This document shows positions 38,332-46,992 of a stretch of 64,000 bases of DNA, piece by piece. The DNA comes from Actinosynnema pretiosum. GTDB lineage: Bacteria; Actinomycetota; Actinomycetes; Mycobacteriales; Pseudonocardiaceae. The translations under genes and the position numbers were made by a program. Position 1 is the stretch's first letter, and each line of letters opens with the position of its first letter. The stretch is from positions 1-64,000 of the forward strand of contig NZ_JAMTCF010000012.1 in assembly GCF_024171695.1 (NCBI RefSeq), read 5' to 3'. Below the pieces are notes generated by a model. It had not been told where the DNA came from. It ran no database searches and saw nothing but the letters and a program-made list of their open reading frames with translations.

Positions 38332-38885
38332 CAGGCGATGCTAGATCGGGAGGGGCGGGGGCGAGGGGGCGACGTCCGGCCGCGTGGTCGCCGAACAGCT
38401 GGGCAGCCACTCGTCGCGGGGCAGCCGCACCGGGCGGAGGCGCGCCAGGCGGCCCATCACACGACCAACCACCACCAGGCTGGCGGTCAGCTGCCAGCGG
38501 CTGGCGGCTGGCAGCTGGCGGCTGGCGGTCGGCGGCTGGCGGCTGGCGGCTGGCGGCTGGCCACCACGCGGCCAGCCCGCAGCTCACCACCGCCCGGCCA
38601 GTCCCGCAGCCGAGCACCACCAGGCCGCCCTGTCCTCGTTCCCAGGTCGCTCCAGCGGCTCACCCCGAACTGCCAACTGTTGACAATCAACAGTTGGCAG
38701 TTATATCCGCGCACTCGGCCTGAACTGCTCGTCCAGCCCTGAGCGGGCCAGCGCAGCCCTGTCCATCCCGGTCACACGCGGTCCAGCCCCGCCCATCCCG
38801 GTCCAGCGCAGCAGCGTTCGCGGTTCCGCGCGCACTGCTCCCCTCACCGCCTCTCACCGCTCCTCATCGCCACCGCATCCCCCGC
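38332..38885. repeat. Gene-free stretch with CTGGCGG tandem units and a hairpin
   Basis: At 38479-38560 the 7-base unit GGCTGGC(G) recurs about ten times with small changes. The remaining sequence is GC-rich and low-complexity. No frame looks like a gene. The hairpin at 38668-38702 is listed separately. Confidence 0.7.
38668..38702. repeat. AT-rich perfect hairpin
   Basis: AACTGCCAACTGTTGA and its exact complement with a 3-base loop. It is much richer in A and T than the flanks. It may terminate the xdhC transcript, whose stop is 184 bases away, but it has no T tract on that strand. A small mobile or structural element is another reading. Confidence 0.65.
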
Positions 38886-39992
38886 TCACCGGTGGATCGC
38901 CCCCTCCGTCACCGTCAACCGCGCGCCCCCGCCGCCCCACCGGAGCGAGATCATCTCCGCCGCGATCGACACCGCCGTCTCCTCCGGCGTCCGCGCCCCC
39001 AGGTCCAGCCCGATCGGCGACGACAGCCGCTCCAGCTCCGCTTCCCCCACCCCCGCCGCCCGCAGCCGCTCGACCCGGTCGCGGTGCGCCCGGCGCGAGC
39101 CCATCGCGCCCACGTACCCCAGGTCCAGCCGCAGGGCCACCTCCAGCAGGGGCACGTCGAACTTCGGGTCGTGCGTCAGCACCGCCACCGCCGTGCGCCG
39201 GTCGACCCGCCCCGCCGCCGCCTCGGCGGCCAGGTAGCGGTGCGGCCAGTCGACGACCACCTCGTCCGCCTGCGGGAAGCGGGCCGCGGTGGCGAAGACC
39301 GGGCGGGCGTCGCAGACGGTCACGCGGTAGCCAAGGAACGCGCCGAGGCGGGCCATCGCGGCGGCGAAGTCGATCGCGCCGAACACCAGCAGCCTCGGCG
39401 GCGGCTCGAAGGAGTTCACGAACACCGCCAGGCCCTCGCCCCGCCGCTGCCCGTCCGGCCCGTACCGCAGGACGCCGCTGCGCCCCGCCGCGAGCAGCCC
39501 GCGCGCGTCGTCGGCCACGGCGTCGTCCACCCGCGCCGACCCGAGCCCGCCCGCCACCCGGTCCGGCCACACCACCAGCCGGGCGCCGACGCGGTCCGGG
39601 TGCTCCACGACCGTCGCCACGGCCACCGCCTCCCCGGCCCGCACCGAAGCGTCGACCAGCGGCAGCTCGGGGAACCCGACCGCCGACACCGCCTCCACGT
39701 ACACGTCGATGATCCCGCCGCAGGTGAGCCCGACGTCGAACGCGTCGTCGTCGCTGACCCCGAACCGCCGCAGCACCGGAACCCCGTCCCCGACGACCCC
39801 CAGCGCCAGCTCGTGCACCGCCCCCTCGACGCACCCGCCGGACACGCTGCCCACGGCGCTCCCGTCCGCGCCGACGAGCATCGCCGCACCGGGCGGCCGT
39901 GGCGCCGAGCTGAACGTGGCGACCACCGTCCCCACCCCGACGACCTCACCACCGGCGACCCGCTTGACCAGGTCGGGGAGCACGTCGCGCAC
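38886..39992 (-). CDS. XdhC-family protein
   Basis: 368 residues from GTG 39992. N-terminal XdhC/CoxI domain (TVVATFSSAPRPPGAAMLVG, VGSVSGGCVEGAV, with the conserved CGG in LTCGGIIDV). C-terminal Rossmann part (LLVFGAIDFAAAMARLGAFL; the usual GxG is altered; GYVGAMGSRRAHRDRV). Such proteins load and sulfurate the molybdenum cofactor of xanthine-dehydrogenase-like enzymes. The moa and moe genes elsewhere in the window fit this. No molybdenum hydroxylase is in the window. Confidence 0.9.
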   Translation of the reverse strand: MRDVLPDLVKRVAGGEVVGVGTVVATFSSAPRPPGAAMLVGADGSAVGSVSGGCVEGAVHELALGVVGDGVPVLRRFGVSDDDAFDVGLTCGGIIDVYVEAVSAVGFPELPLVDASVRAGEAVAVATVVEHPDRVGARLVVWPDRVAGGLGSARVDDAVADDARGLLAAGRSGVLRYGPDGQRRGEGLAVFVNSFEPPPRLLVFGAIDFAAAMARLGAFLGYRVTVCDARPVFATAARFPQADEVVVDWPHRYLAAEAAAGRVDRRTAVAVLTHDPKFDVPLLEVALRLDLGYVGAMGSRRAHRDRVERLRAAGVGEAELERLSSPIGLDLGARTPEETAVSIAAEMISLRWGGGGARLTVTEGAIHR

Positions 39993-40275
39993 AGCCGACC
40001 TCCTGGTTCAGCCCGCCAAGTGCACCTCTTTATGCCACATGCTCACCGGTCGACCCCAGAGCGGCGAAAAAGCTCGTGCGCGTGAAACCGAAGTCACCTG
40101 ATGTGAGCTGAGGAACGCGCAAGCGAACTGCCAGCCTCGACACTGCTGCGCCGACGCGGACTCGCGGAAGACCCCGAAGCTCGCCGCAGTGTGCCCGTTG
40201 TCACCCCAAAGGCCGGAATCGAACATCAGTGCGACTGGTTGCGAGACAAACAGATGCGGAGGAGGTAGGTTCCAC
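39993..40275. other. Left border of the accessory island
   Basis: About 280 bases with clearly less GC than the xdhC gene beside it. It holds no gene I can support. It is the likely promoter region of the methyltransferase. No flanking direct repeat or tRNA end is evident. Confidence 0.5.
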
Positions 40276-41514
40276 GTGGTGCGCACCGTGCCGAAGCCCT
40301 CTCCGGAGGAGCAGCCCTCGCTCATGAGGATCGGCCCTGCGGCCGCGGAGTTCTTCGCAGGCATCGGCCTGGCCAGGCTCGGGCTCGAGAAGGCCGGCTT
40401 CCGGGTTTCGTGGTCGAACGACATCGAGCCCGCCAAAGAGCAGATGTACCAGCGGAACTTCGACGACGCCCCCGGCGAGCACCAGTTCGCGCTCAAGGAC
40501 ATCAACGAGGTCAACGGGGAGCACCTGCCGGAACGGATGGACCTGGCCTGGGCGTCCTCCCCTTGCGTCGACGTCTCGCTGGCCGGTGCCCGCCAGGGTC
40601 TGGAAGGCGCGCGGTCGTCGACTTTCTTCCAGTTCACCAGGATCCTGGGCGAGTTGCCGGAGGAATCCCGCCCTCGGGTGATGACGTTGGAAAACGTCAT
40701 CGGCCTCGCGACGAGCAACAACGGCCTGGACCTGGCAGCCGCGATCTCCGCGCTGAACGACCTCGGTTATTCCGCTGACGTCATCACGCTCGACGCCCGC
40801 TGGTTCGTCCCCCAATCGCGACCCCGGTTGTTCGTGGTGGGCCTGCTGGGCGAACCCGAGGGCGTTCTGGACGAGAACGCCGACGAGCCCAACCCGATGC
40901 TGCGCCCGCCCTGGTTGCAGCGGGTCCCCAAGACCTACCTGGGAAAGCCGCTCAGAACGCACCGCTTCAAGCTCCCGGACATCACGCCGCCGAAGAACCT
41001 CTCGCTCTCCACCGTGGTCGACCCGGCAGACTCCGAAGAGGTGCTCTGGTGGGACGAGGCGCGGGTCGACTCCTTCAAGGCGCAGCTCTCCCCCATTCAG
41101 GAAAAACGGCTCGCCGCCCTTCTCGCGGGGAAGAAGACCGTTCACCGAACGGCTTACCGCCGGACCCGGCAGGGCAAGCCGCAATGGGAGATCCGCCCCG
41201 ACGACATCGCAGGCTGCCTGCGCACGGCCCGCGGCGGTTCCTCCAAGCAAGCGCTGGTGGAAGCGGGTAACGGGCTTCTCCGAATTCGTTGGATGACGTC
41301 CAACGAGTACGCCCGCCTGATGGGAGCCGACGGCTACCAACTGCAGGGCATCAAACCGAACCAAGCGCTCTTCGGGTTCGGTGACGCGGTGTGCGTTCCT
41401 GCCGTCGCATGGTTGGCCCAGCACTACTTGAGGCCGTTCGCCAAGTCCGACAGGCCGTCGCAGAGGGCTTCCGCAGCGCGGCAGAAAAGCGCAGCGCCCA
41501 ACCCGCTCGTGTGA
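40276..41514 (+). CDS. DNA (cytosine-5-) methyltransferase
   Basis: 412 residues from GTG 40276, below a strong GGAGGAGGT; ATG 40324 is an alternative. Motif I AAEFFAGIGLARLG, motif IV SSPCVDVSLAG (catalytic Cys97), motif VI LENVIGL, motif VIII QSRPRLFVVGL, motifs IX-X RPDDIAGCLRTARGGSS and FGFGDAVCVPAVAWLAQHYL. A variable region between VIII and IX would choose the target. It methylates C5 of cytosine in a site I cannot predict. GC at third positions is lower than in the surrounding genes. A GIY-YIG nuclease starts 12 bases later and a Vsr gene follows, so it is probably the M part of a restriction-modification module. Confidence 0.95.
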   Translation: MVRTVPKPSPEEQPSLMRIGPAAAEFFAGIGLARLGLEKAGFRVSWSNDIEPAKEQMYQRNFDDAPGEHQFALKDINEVNGEHLPERMDLAWASSPCVDVSLAGARQGLEGARSSTFFQFTRILGELPEESRPRVMTLENVIGLATSNNGLDLAAAISALNDLGYSADVITLDARWFVPQSRPRLFVVGLLGEPEGVLDENADEPNPMLRPPWLQRVPKTYLGKPLRTHRFKLPDITPPKNLSLSTVVDPADSEEVLWWDEARVDSFKAQLSPIQEKRLAALLAGKKTVHRTAYRRTRQGKPQWEIRPDDIAGCLRTARGGSSKQALVEAGNGLLRIRWMTSNEYARLMGADGYQLQGIKPNQALFGFGDAVCVPAVAWLAQHYLRPFAKSDRPSQRASAARQKSAAPNPLV

Positions 41515-41526
41515 CACCCTGGGCGC

Positions 41527-42321
41527 GTGCCGCTCCCACCTTCAAGGAAGAGCCTTCCCACGCAGCAGGTCCGCGAGTTCCTGGACCTGCTCGACGAGGC
41601 ATTGGCCGAGAAAGACGACCAAGGCCGCAAGTGGGCCGACGCCCGATGGGGTTGTTACGCGTTCTACGACTACGACGGCGAGCCCATCTACGTCGGTCAG
41701 ACGAACGAGCAGCTCCGAGTGCGCATTCGCCGTCACCTGAGCAATCAGCGGACCGATGCCGTGGCCATGCGCATCCTGGACGTCTTCGAGGTGGCCGAAC
41801 TGGAAGTTTGGCCGCTGTGGGAGTACGAGAAGATCGAAGCGTCCCAGAAGAGCACGGCCAAAGAGCACCTCAATCAGATCGAGTACAGCGCTTACATCCG
41901 CGCGATCGAGAAGAGCAAGTTCAAGGCCATCCTGAACGAGAAGATCCCTACCCAGTCCGACCTGCTGGCCGATCTCCCCACGTCGAGGCGCTTCACCCTC
42001 ATCAGCGAGCAGACCAGGGCCGAGCGGGGACACCCTGATGTGCGCATCGCGCGGCGCGCGGAGACGATCTCCCGGCTTGCCGCCGTGGCGCACGAGCGTG
42101 GCGAGGTCTCCCTCGGACTGCGTAGGGTTCTGGTGATCCAGGCGGCCCGCCTCGCCCACCTCGCCGCCACCCGGTTGGCGTTCGCCATGGGCCACGACGC
42201 GCCGAAGCCCGAGCACATCCACGTCAGCGGTCTCGTGGGAGACGTGCGCAAGTCGGATCCCGAAGAGGAAACCGCCGACGCGGAGAACAAGCAGCTCAGC
42301 CTCCACGATGACGAGGAGTAG
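41527..42321 (+). CDS. GIY-YIG nuclease, putative restriction enzyme
   Basis: 264 residues from GTG 41527. The GIY-YIG signature appears as GCYAFYDYDGEPIYVGQTNE (from residue 42), followed by LRVRIRRHLSN with a catalytic-type Arg and EHLNQIEYSAYIRAI, which can supply the Glu. The C-terminal 120 residues are helical (VIQAARLAHLAATRLAFAMG) and not recognised. GIY-YIG restriction enzymes such as Eco29kI have similar length, and the gene is directly after a methyltransferase, so restriction is the likely role. Sequence similarity to a characterised enzyme is not evident to me. Confidence 0.78.
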   Translation: MPLPPSRKSLPTQQVREFLDLLDEALAEKDDQGRKWADARWGCYAFYDYDGEPIYVGQTNEQLRVRIRRHLSNQRTDAVAMRILDVFEVAELEVWPLWEYEKIEASQKSTAKEHLNQIEYSAYIRAIEKSKFKAILNEKIPTQSDLLADLPTSRRFTLISEQTRAERGHPDVRIARRAETISRLAAVAHERGEVSLGLRRVLVIQAARLAHLAATRLAFAMGHDAPKPEHIHVSGLVGDVRKSDPEEETADAENKQLSLHDDEE

Positions 42322-42328
42322 GTCGGGC

Positions 42329-42784
42329 ATGGCGGAAGACTCCTGGGCCACTTCCAGCGCAACGCGCAAATCCATGCAGGCCAACAAGAGCCGCGACACG
42401 AAACCGGAACTCCTGCTGCGCCGGGCATTGCACGCCATGGGCCTCAGGTACCGGGTCTGCGCCCGTCCGCTGCCGGACGTGCGGAGAACCGCGGACATCG
42501 TGTTCCGCAGCGCCAAGGTCGCGGTCGAGGTGCGCGGTTGCTTCTGGCACGGATGCCCGGAGCATTACCGAGCCCCGACCGCCAACAGCGGTTACTGGGC
42601 GCAGAAAGTGGAGCGGAACATGGCCAGGGACGCCGACACCGCCCACCGGTTGACCGAGGCGGGTTGGTCGTTGACCGTCGTGTGGGAGCACGAAGACCTG
42701 GCCGCAGCAGCGGAGATCATTGCCGCCCACGTGCGCGAACGCCGCGTGAGCAGTCCGGTCGGAGATAACCCGGCAGGCGGTTGA
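42329..42784 (+). CDS. vsr: Very short patch repair (Vsr) nuclease
   Basis: 151 residues from ATG 42329. An in-frame ATG at 42308 overlaps the previous gene. Core: SRDTKPELLLRRALHAMGLR, RRTADIVFRSAKVAVEVRGC, FWHGCPEHYRAP, YWAQKVERNMARDADTAHRL, and LTVVWEHED. Asp of TADIVF matches Asp51 of E. coli Vsr. The residue equivalent to His64 is an Arg here (VRGCFWH); many homologues have Asp or His. Vsr nicks at T:G mismatches arising from deaminated 5-methylcytosine, so it fits the methyltransferase two genes upstream. In actinobacterial islands Vsr-fold proteins may instead act in restriction. Confidence 0.9.
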   Translation: MAEDSWATSSATRKSMQANKSRDTKPELLLRRALHAMGLRYRVCARPLPDVRRTADIVFRSAKVAVEVRGCFWHGCPEHYRAPTANSGYWAQKVERNMARDADTAHRLTEAGWSLTVVWEHEDLAAAAEIIAAHVRERRVSSPVGDNPAGG

Positions 42785-42918
42785 GCTGCGGACGAACCGC
42801 CGCAAGAGGATTGCAGAAGAGGCCGTCTTCACACCCTGAGTGACCACCCCTTACATGCTGTTAGTGTGTATCGCCAGCAGGGGCGGGAGAACAAAGAATA
42901 GCCCATTCGGGGGAATTG

Positions 42919-42954
42919 ATGACGGCTATCATGCACGTGACGTCATGGGTGTAG
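42919..42954 (+). other. Possible 11-codon leader peptide
   Basis: ATG 42919 has GGGGG 5-9 bases upstream and reads MTAIMHVTSWV before a stop. It overlaps the start proposed for the next gene (42945) in another phase. Translational coupling or attenuation is conceivable. Short and unconfirmed. Confidence 0.2.
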
Positions 42955-43790
42955 AAGAAGCGGCTCCTTGCCGCCATGCCGGAGCACCGCCCAAAGAGGT
43001 GGTGGAGCGGGTGTCGGCCATCATCATGGGGCTGGCAGCAGAAGATGTGACGCTGCAACGGCTCGGCGTCACAGCCGACGAGTACCAGAACGCCCTGCTG
43101 CCAGCGATCGAATCGATCCGTGGCAGGTTGAGTGCCAGCAACTCGCAGCGCCGCGAGTTCCTGAAGTCGATTTTCCGGGAGATGCTGGCAGCGGGCGTCA
43201 TCACCGACCTCGCCTTGCCCGAGTACGGCGACGACACCGTCTACCGCCTGTCCGTCAAGGGCATGGGGGACGTCGCCATCATCCAGAAGGGCTGCCCGGA
43301 CGGCGCGCACAGCAGCGTTCGCTGGGAGGTTCCCGATTGGGCCTCGGAAACCTACCTGTGGTGGCTCTGCCCGAACTTGAAGGAGCACCCCGGTTGGCAC
43401 ATCAACAGGGGGGTCAGCCGCATACGCCAGCGCTTCCTGACCGACCGGCCGGGTGATCTCGACGGCGTGATCTTCCACAACGAGACCTGCGGAACGGCGG
43501 AGCGGGTCTGCCCCAAGGCGGACAGGTCGAGATCGATCAACGGCGTCTCCATCCCGCCCCCTTGCGTCTACGTCATGCCCGATCGCGCCCCCTCTGCGCC
43601 CGACGAGTGGAACTGGCAGGGCGATCTGACCCGCCGCTTCCCCGCCGTGCTGCTCAGCTTCTTCGGCGTCAACGCTGAAACGGCGCCCGCCTACACCGGT
43701 CACGTGGGTTTCCAGCGCCGGGCAGGCTCCACGCGCACCGCCATCACATCCCGCTTCGGCCCAGGCCGACTGACCGCCCACAGGAGCTGA
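42945..43790 (+). CDS. Unrecognised protein of the accessory island
   Basis: 281 residues from ATG 42945. The frame is open back to a GTG at 42840, but the intervening DNA looks like a promoter and leader. The first 100 residues are helical (SAIIMGLAAEDVTLQRLGVT, ASNSQRREFLKSIFREMLAA). Then comes a mixed region with many aromatic and Cys/His residues: YRLSVKGMGDVAIIQKGCPD, SETYLWWLCPNL, LDGVIFHNETCGT, RVCPKADRS, PPCVYVMPD, and an Arg-rich tail (TSRFGPGRL). The Cys/His set could bind zinc, and the DGVIFHN stretch has the look of a nuclease strand, but I cannot name the family. The ParB-like gene starts 4 bases after its stop, so it belongs to that operon. Confidence 0.7.
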   Translation: MGVEEAAPCRHAGAPPKEVVERVSAIIMGLAAEDVTLQRLGVTADEYQNALLPAIESIRGRLSASNSQRREFLKSIFREMLAAGVITDLALPEYGDDTVYRLSVKGMGDVAIIQKGCPDGAHSSVRWEVPDWASETYLWWLCPNLKEHPGWHINRGVSRIRQRFLTDRPGDLDGVIFHNETCGTAERVCPKADRSRSINGVSIPPPCVYVMPDRAPSAPDEWNWQGDLTRRFPAVLLSFFGVNAETAPAYTGHVGFQRRAGSTRTAITSRFGPGRLTAHRS

Positions 43791-43794
43791 AGCC

Positions 43795-45111
43795 ATGCCG
43801 AACCCCGTGCTCGACCAGGACAGAGTGGCCTTCCTCAAGTCCCGCACCAAGACCGGCTCGGTCAGCGTTCCCGCTTGGCCCAGGCCGGACAAGGAGCTGC
43901 CGAAGGTCGTGGTGCAGGTGGACTGGGTCCGCTTCTCGACCATGAACCACCGGACCACGGTCGAGCAGCTCCGCGAGAAGCACCGGACGGGCAACCCCCA
44001 CCTGTTCGACGCGGACCCGCTCGGTCATGAGGCCCAGCAGTCCCAGTACCGGATCCTGGCTGCGCAGGAGGGGTTCGAGCCGCTCAAGGAGGACCTCAAG
44101 GAACGGGGCCAGCAGGAACCGGCGATCATCACCGCCGAAGGCGTGCTGATCAACGGCAACCGGCGGACCGCAGCCCTGCGAGCCCTCTACCAGGACGACA
44201 ACCACCTGAAGTCCCAGTACGTGCACTGCCTGGTGCTGCCGGAGGACGCGAACGAGAACGAGCTCGTCGACCTGGAGGCGGAGCTCCAGATCGCCAGGGA
44301 CTTCAGGGAGAGCTACTCCTGGATCAACGAGGCGTTCCTGATCGAGGAGCTGTACAACCGGGAGGGCAGGGACCTCAAGCGCGTGGCCGCGCGGATGCAC
44401 CGCAGCGTCAGCCACGTGCAGTCGACGTACGAGAAGCTCCTGCAGGTGCACCAGATCGTGGACATGTCGAACGGGGCTCGGCTGCACGTCGACTTCACCG
44501 ACAACGAGTCCGCCTTCACCGAGCTCACCAGGCACATCAAGGGCAAGCCCCCAGCTGAGGCGAACAGCGTGCGGTCCGTCTACCACCTGGGCACCCTGGC
44601 CAACGTCCAGTACCGCAAGCTTCGCAACCTGCAGCGCCCTGACGCCTCGCAGCAGGTCTGGCAGGAAATCAGCAAGGACGACGCCCTCAAACCGCTTCTG
44701 CAGGTCGTCGCCGAGGAGACGGACGGCTCGGAGTCCGACGATCCGCTGGACGACGTCCTCGGTTCTCCGCCCGACGCGATTCCGACCGACGCGCTGCTCT
44801 CCTTCCTCGCGCAGCGGAGGCCCGAGGAGTCCATCGCGCTCGCCGACGGCAGCAAGGTGCTGGTGCGCGACGCGCTGGGCAGCGTGCAGAGCGCGATCAG
44901 CGTGGTCGCCGACGACCTCGGCGAGGACCACAAGGACCAAACCGCCGCGCAGGTCCCGCTCAAGCAGGTCGAGAGGGCTCTGGCCAACCTGGGCAAGGCG
45001 CTGGCCGCACTGCCGAAGGCCCGCGCCTACCCGTCGTGGGACGAAGCCGATTTCGCCGCCAAGCTCGATTCGGCGGACGCGCTGCTCAGGCAGCTGAGGG
45101 ATGACTCTTGA
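43795..45111 (+). CDS. ParB-like nuclease-domain protein
   Basis: 438 residues from ATG 43795. A ParB/Srx-type domain lies at residues 65-150; the box is GVLINGNRRTAALRAL (116-131), equal to the D/NGxRR motif. A helical part with VAARMHRSVSHVQSTYEKLL resembles the ParB helix-turn-helix. The C-terminal third is acidic and helical. Because DndB and ParB-like proteins recognise or nick DNA and may hydrolyse CTP or ATP, a DNA-recognition role in this operon is likely. It is not a chromosome ParB: parA and parS are absent. It overlaps the SNF2 gene by 4 bases. Confidence 0.8.
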   Translation: MPNPVLDQDRVAFLKSRTKTGSVSVPAWPRPDKELPKVVVQVDWVRFSTMNHRTTVEQLREKHRTGNPHLFDADPLGHEAQQSQYRILAAQEGFEPLKEDLKERGQQEPAIITAEGVLINGNRRTAALRALYQDDNHLKSQYVHCLVLPEDANENELVDLEAELQIARDFRESYSWINEAFLIEELYNREGRDLKRVAARMHRSVSHVQSTYEKLLQVHQIVDMSNGARLHVDFTDNESAFTELTRHIKGKPPAEANSVRSVYHLGTLANVQYRKLRNLQRPDASQQVWQEISKDDALKPLLQVVAEETDGSESDDPLDDVLGSPPDAIPTDALLSFLAQRRPEESIALADGSKVLVRDALGSVQSAISVVADDLGEDHKDQTAAQVPLKQVERALANLGKALAALPKARAYPSWDEADFAAKLDSADALLRQLRDDS

Positions 45112-46991
45112 TCCGGTTCGAGCTCCACCAGCTGGACAGGCCGGTCGTGCTCGTCGAGGCGCAGCAGGGCGCGGACTCCGGGGCGTGGGCGAGGCTCCAG
45201 GAGGCCTTCGCCCGCGGCGTGGTGGACGGCTCGCCCAAGCGGATGCACGTCCGGGTCGACGTGTTCTTCGCAGAGCTGCACGCCGTCCGGGACGCGGGCA
45301 AGCTGTTCCGCGCGAAGTTCGACTACGGCCCGAACCTGCGGGAGCACCTGGGGCGGCTGAGTCAAGACCGCAAGGCCCGTGAAGCTGTCCTGCTCACACG
45401 CGACACGCCTGACCTGCCCGCGCTCGCCGACGAGCTGCGGGCGGCCGGTTTTCTTCGGGAGCTGAAGCCCTTCCAGCTGGAGAACCTGGCGACGATCACG
45501 GCTCTTCCCCACGGCGCCGACTTCTCAGTGCCGGGAGCGGGCAAGACGACCGTCGCGCTGGCGAACTTCGCCCTGGCGCGCGCACGCGGCCAGGTCGACC
45601 GCCTCGTGGTGATCGCCCCCATCGCCGCCTTCCAGTCCTGGAAGGAGGACAGCGCGGTGTGCCTGAGCCCCGCGCCCGCGGTGGTCGTGCACGGGGGCCC
45701 CAACTCCTTCGTGCCGGACGAGGCCGACATCGTCCTGACGAACTACAACCGCGTCGCGTCCGACTACGACCGCGTCCGGGACCTGATCACCCAGCGCGCC
45801 ACGCAGGTCGTCCTCGACGAGGCGCACCGGATCAAGCGGGGCGACTCCGGGGTGCACGGGCGCGCGGTGCTGGACCTGGCGTACGCGGCGGACCGGCGCG
45901 ACGTCCTCACCGGGACGCCCGCCCCCCAGGGCGCGTACGACCTGATCGCGCTGGTGCGGTTCCTCTACCCCGGCCAGGACCAGCAGATCCTGCCGCCGAG
46001 CGTGTACAGCGAGCGCGACGGCCGCGAGGACCACGTGCTGCGCGACGCGCACGCGGCGGTCGCGCGCTACTTCGTGCGCACCCCCAAGTCGGGGCTCGGA
46101 CTGCCTCCGACCGAGTTCGAGGTCGTCTCCAAGCCCATGGGGCCGATCCAGAAGGCGATCTACGAAGCCCTGCTGGGCCGGTACCGGGGAACCCTGAGCC
46201 TGGACAAGCTGTCCCGCCGCGAGTTCGTCCGGCTCGGCCGGATCATGATGTACCTGCTGGAAGCGGCGACGAACCCGATGCTGCTGGTGGCGGGTTCGGA
46301 CGAGGACGACGAGTCCGGCTTCGAGCACCCCCCGCTGCCGCTGAACGGCGACGAGCGCATCTCCGAGCTCCTGAACCGCTACCGGGAGTACGAGACGCCG
46401 TGGAAGTACGAGCACGTGCGCGACATCGTCTCCGACGCGGCCTCGCGCGGGGAGAAGGTCATCGTCTGGTCGACGTTCATCAAGAACCTCCACGCCCTGT
46501 CCGCGCTCTTGTCCGACCACTCCCCGGCCATGGTCCACGGCGGGGTCCCACCCGTGGACAGCGCGCCTGCGGGCGCCAGAACGCGGGAGGGGGAGCTCGA
46601 CCGGTTCCGCGACGACCCCGAGTGCCACGTGCTCCTGGCCAACCCCGCCGCCTGCGGTGAGGGGGTCAGCCTGCACCACTGGTGCCACCACGCGGTCTAC
46701 CTGGACCGGACGTTCAACGCGGGCCACTACCTGCAGAGCCAGGACCGCATCCACCGCTTGGGGCTGGCCGAGGGCGTGACCACCAAGTTCACCCTGCTGC
46801 TGAGCCGGGACAGCATCGACGAGGTGGTCAACACCAGGCTCCGCGAGAAGGTGACCGCGCTGGCGACCCTGATGGACGATCCCGGACTGGTGCAGGTCGC
46901 GCTCCCGGAGCCGGACGCGGACCACAGCGCGCCGCCCGCCACCGAGGACGACGTGCACTCGATCACCAAGCACGTCCAGTCAGGAGGCTGA
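45108..46991 (+). CDS. SNF2-family DEAD/DEAH ATPase
   Basis: 627 residues. The start is a TTG at 45108 that overlaps the ParB-like stop by 4 bases (TTGA), with GAGGG upstream. Motif I VPGAGKTTVALANFALA (141-), motif II DEAHRIKRG (237-), motif III LTGTPAPQGAYDL, motif V region LLANPAACGEGVSLHHWC, motif VI QSQDRIHRLGLAEGV (543-). The N-terminal 110 residues are an extra domain without a name. SNF2 proteins translocate on double-stranded DNA; with the ParB-like and nuclease neighbours this suggests a DNA-scanning restriction complex. Confidence 0.9.
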   Translation: MIRFELHQLDRPVVLVEAQQGADSGAWARLQEAFARGVVDGSPKRMHVRVDVFFAELHAVRDAGKLFRAKFDYGPNLREHLGRLSQDRKAREAVLLTRDTPDLPALADELRAAGFLRELKPFQLENLATITALPHGADFSVPGAGKTTVALANFALARARGQVDRLVVIAPIAAFQSWKEDSAVCLSPAPAVVVHGGPNSFVPDEADIVLTNYNRVASDYDRVRDLITQRATQVVLDEAHRIKRGDSGVHGRAVLDLAYAADRRDVLTGTPAPQGAYDLIALVRFLYPGQDQQILPPSVYSERDGREDHVLRDAHAAVARYFVRTPKSGLGLPPTEFEVVSKPMGPIQKAIYEALLGRYRGTLSLDKLSRREFVRLGRIMMYLLEAATNPMLLVAGSDEDDESGFEHPPLPLNGDERISELLNRYREYETPWKYEHVRDIVSDAASRGEKVIVWSTFIKNLHALSALLSDHSPAMVHGGVPPVDSAPAGARTREGELDRFRDDPECHVLLANPAACGEGVSLHHWCHHAVYLDRTFNAGHYLQSQDRIHRLGLAEGVTTKFTLLLSRDSIDEVVNTRLREKVTALATLMDDPGLVQVALPEPDADHSAPPATEDDVHSITKHVQSGG

Positions 46992-46992
46992 G

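Noticed and set aside
38487..38714. Open frame through the CTGGCGG repeats
   Set aside because: Its product is only repeat translation and it crosses the hairpin; no start signal.
43795..45111. Chromosome partition protein ParB
   Set aside because: No parA neighbour and no parS-like sites; the context is a restriction-type operon.
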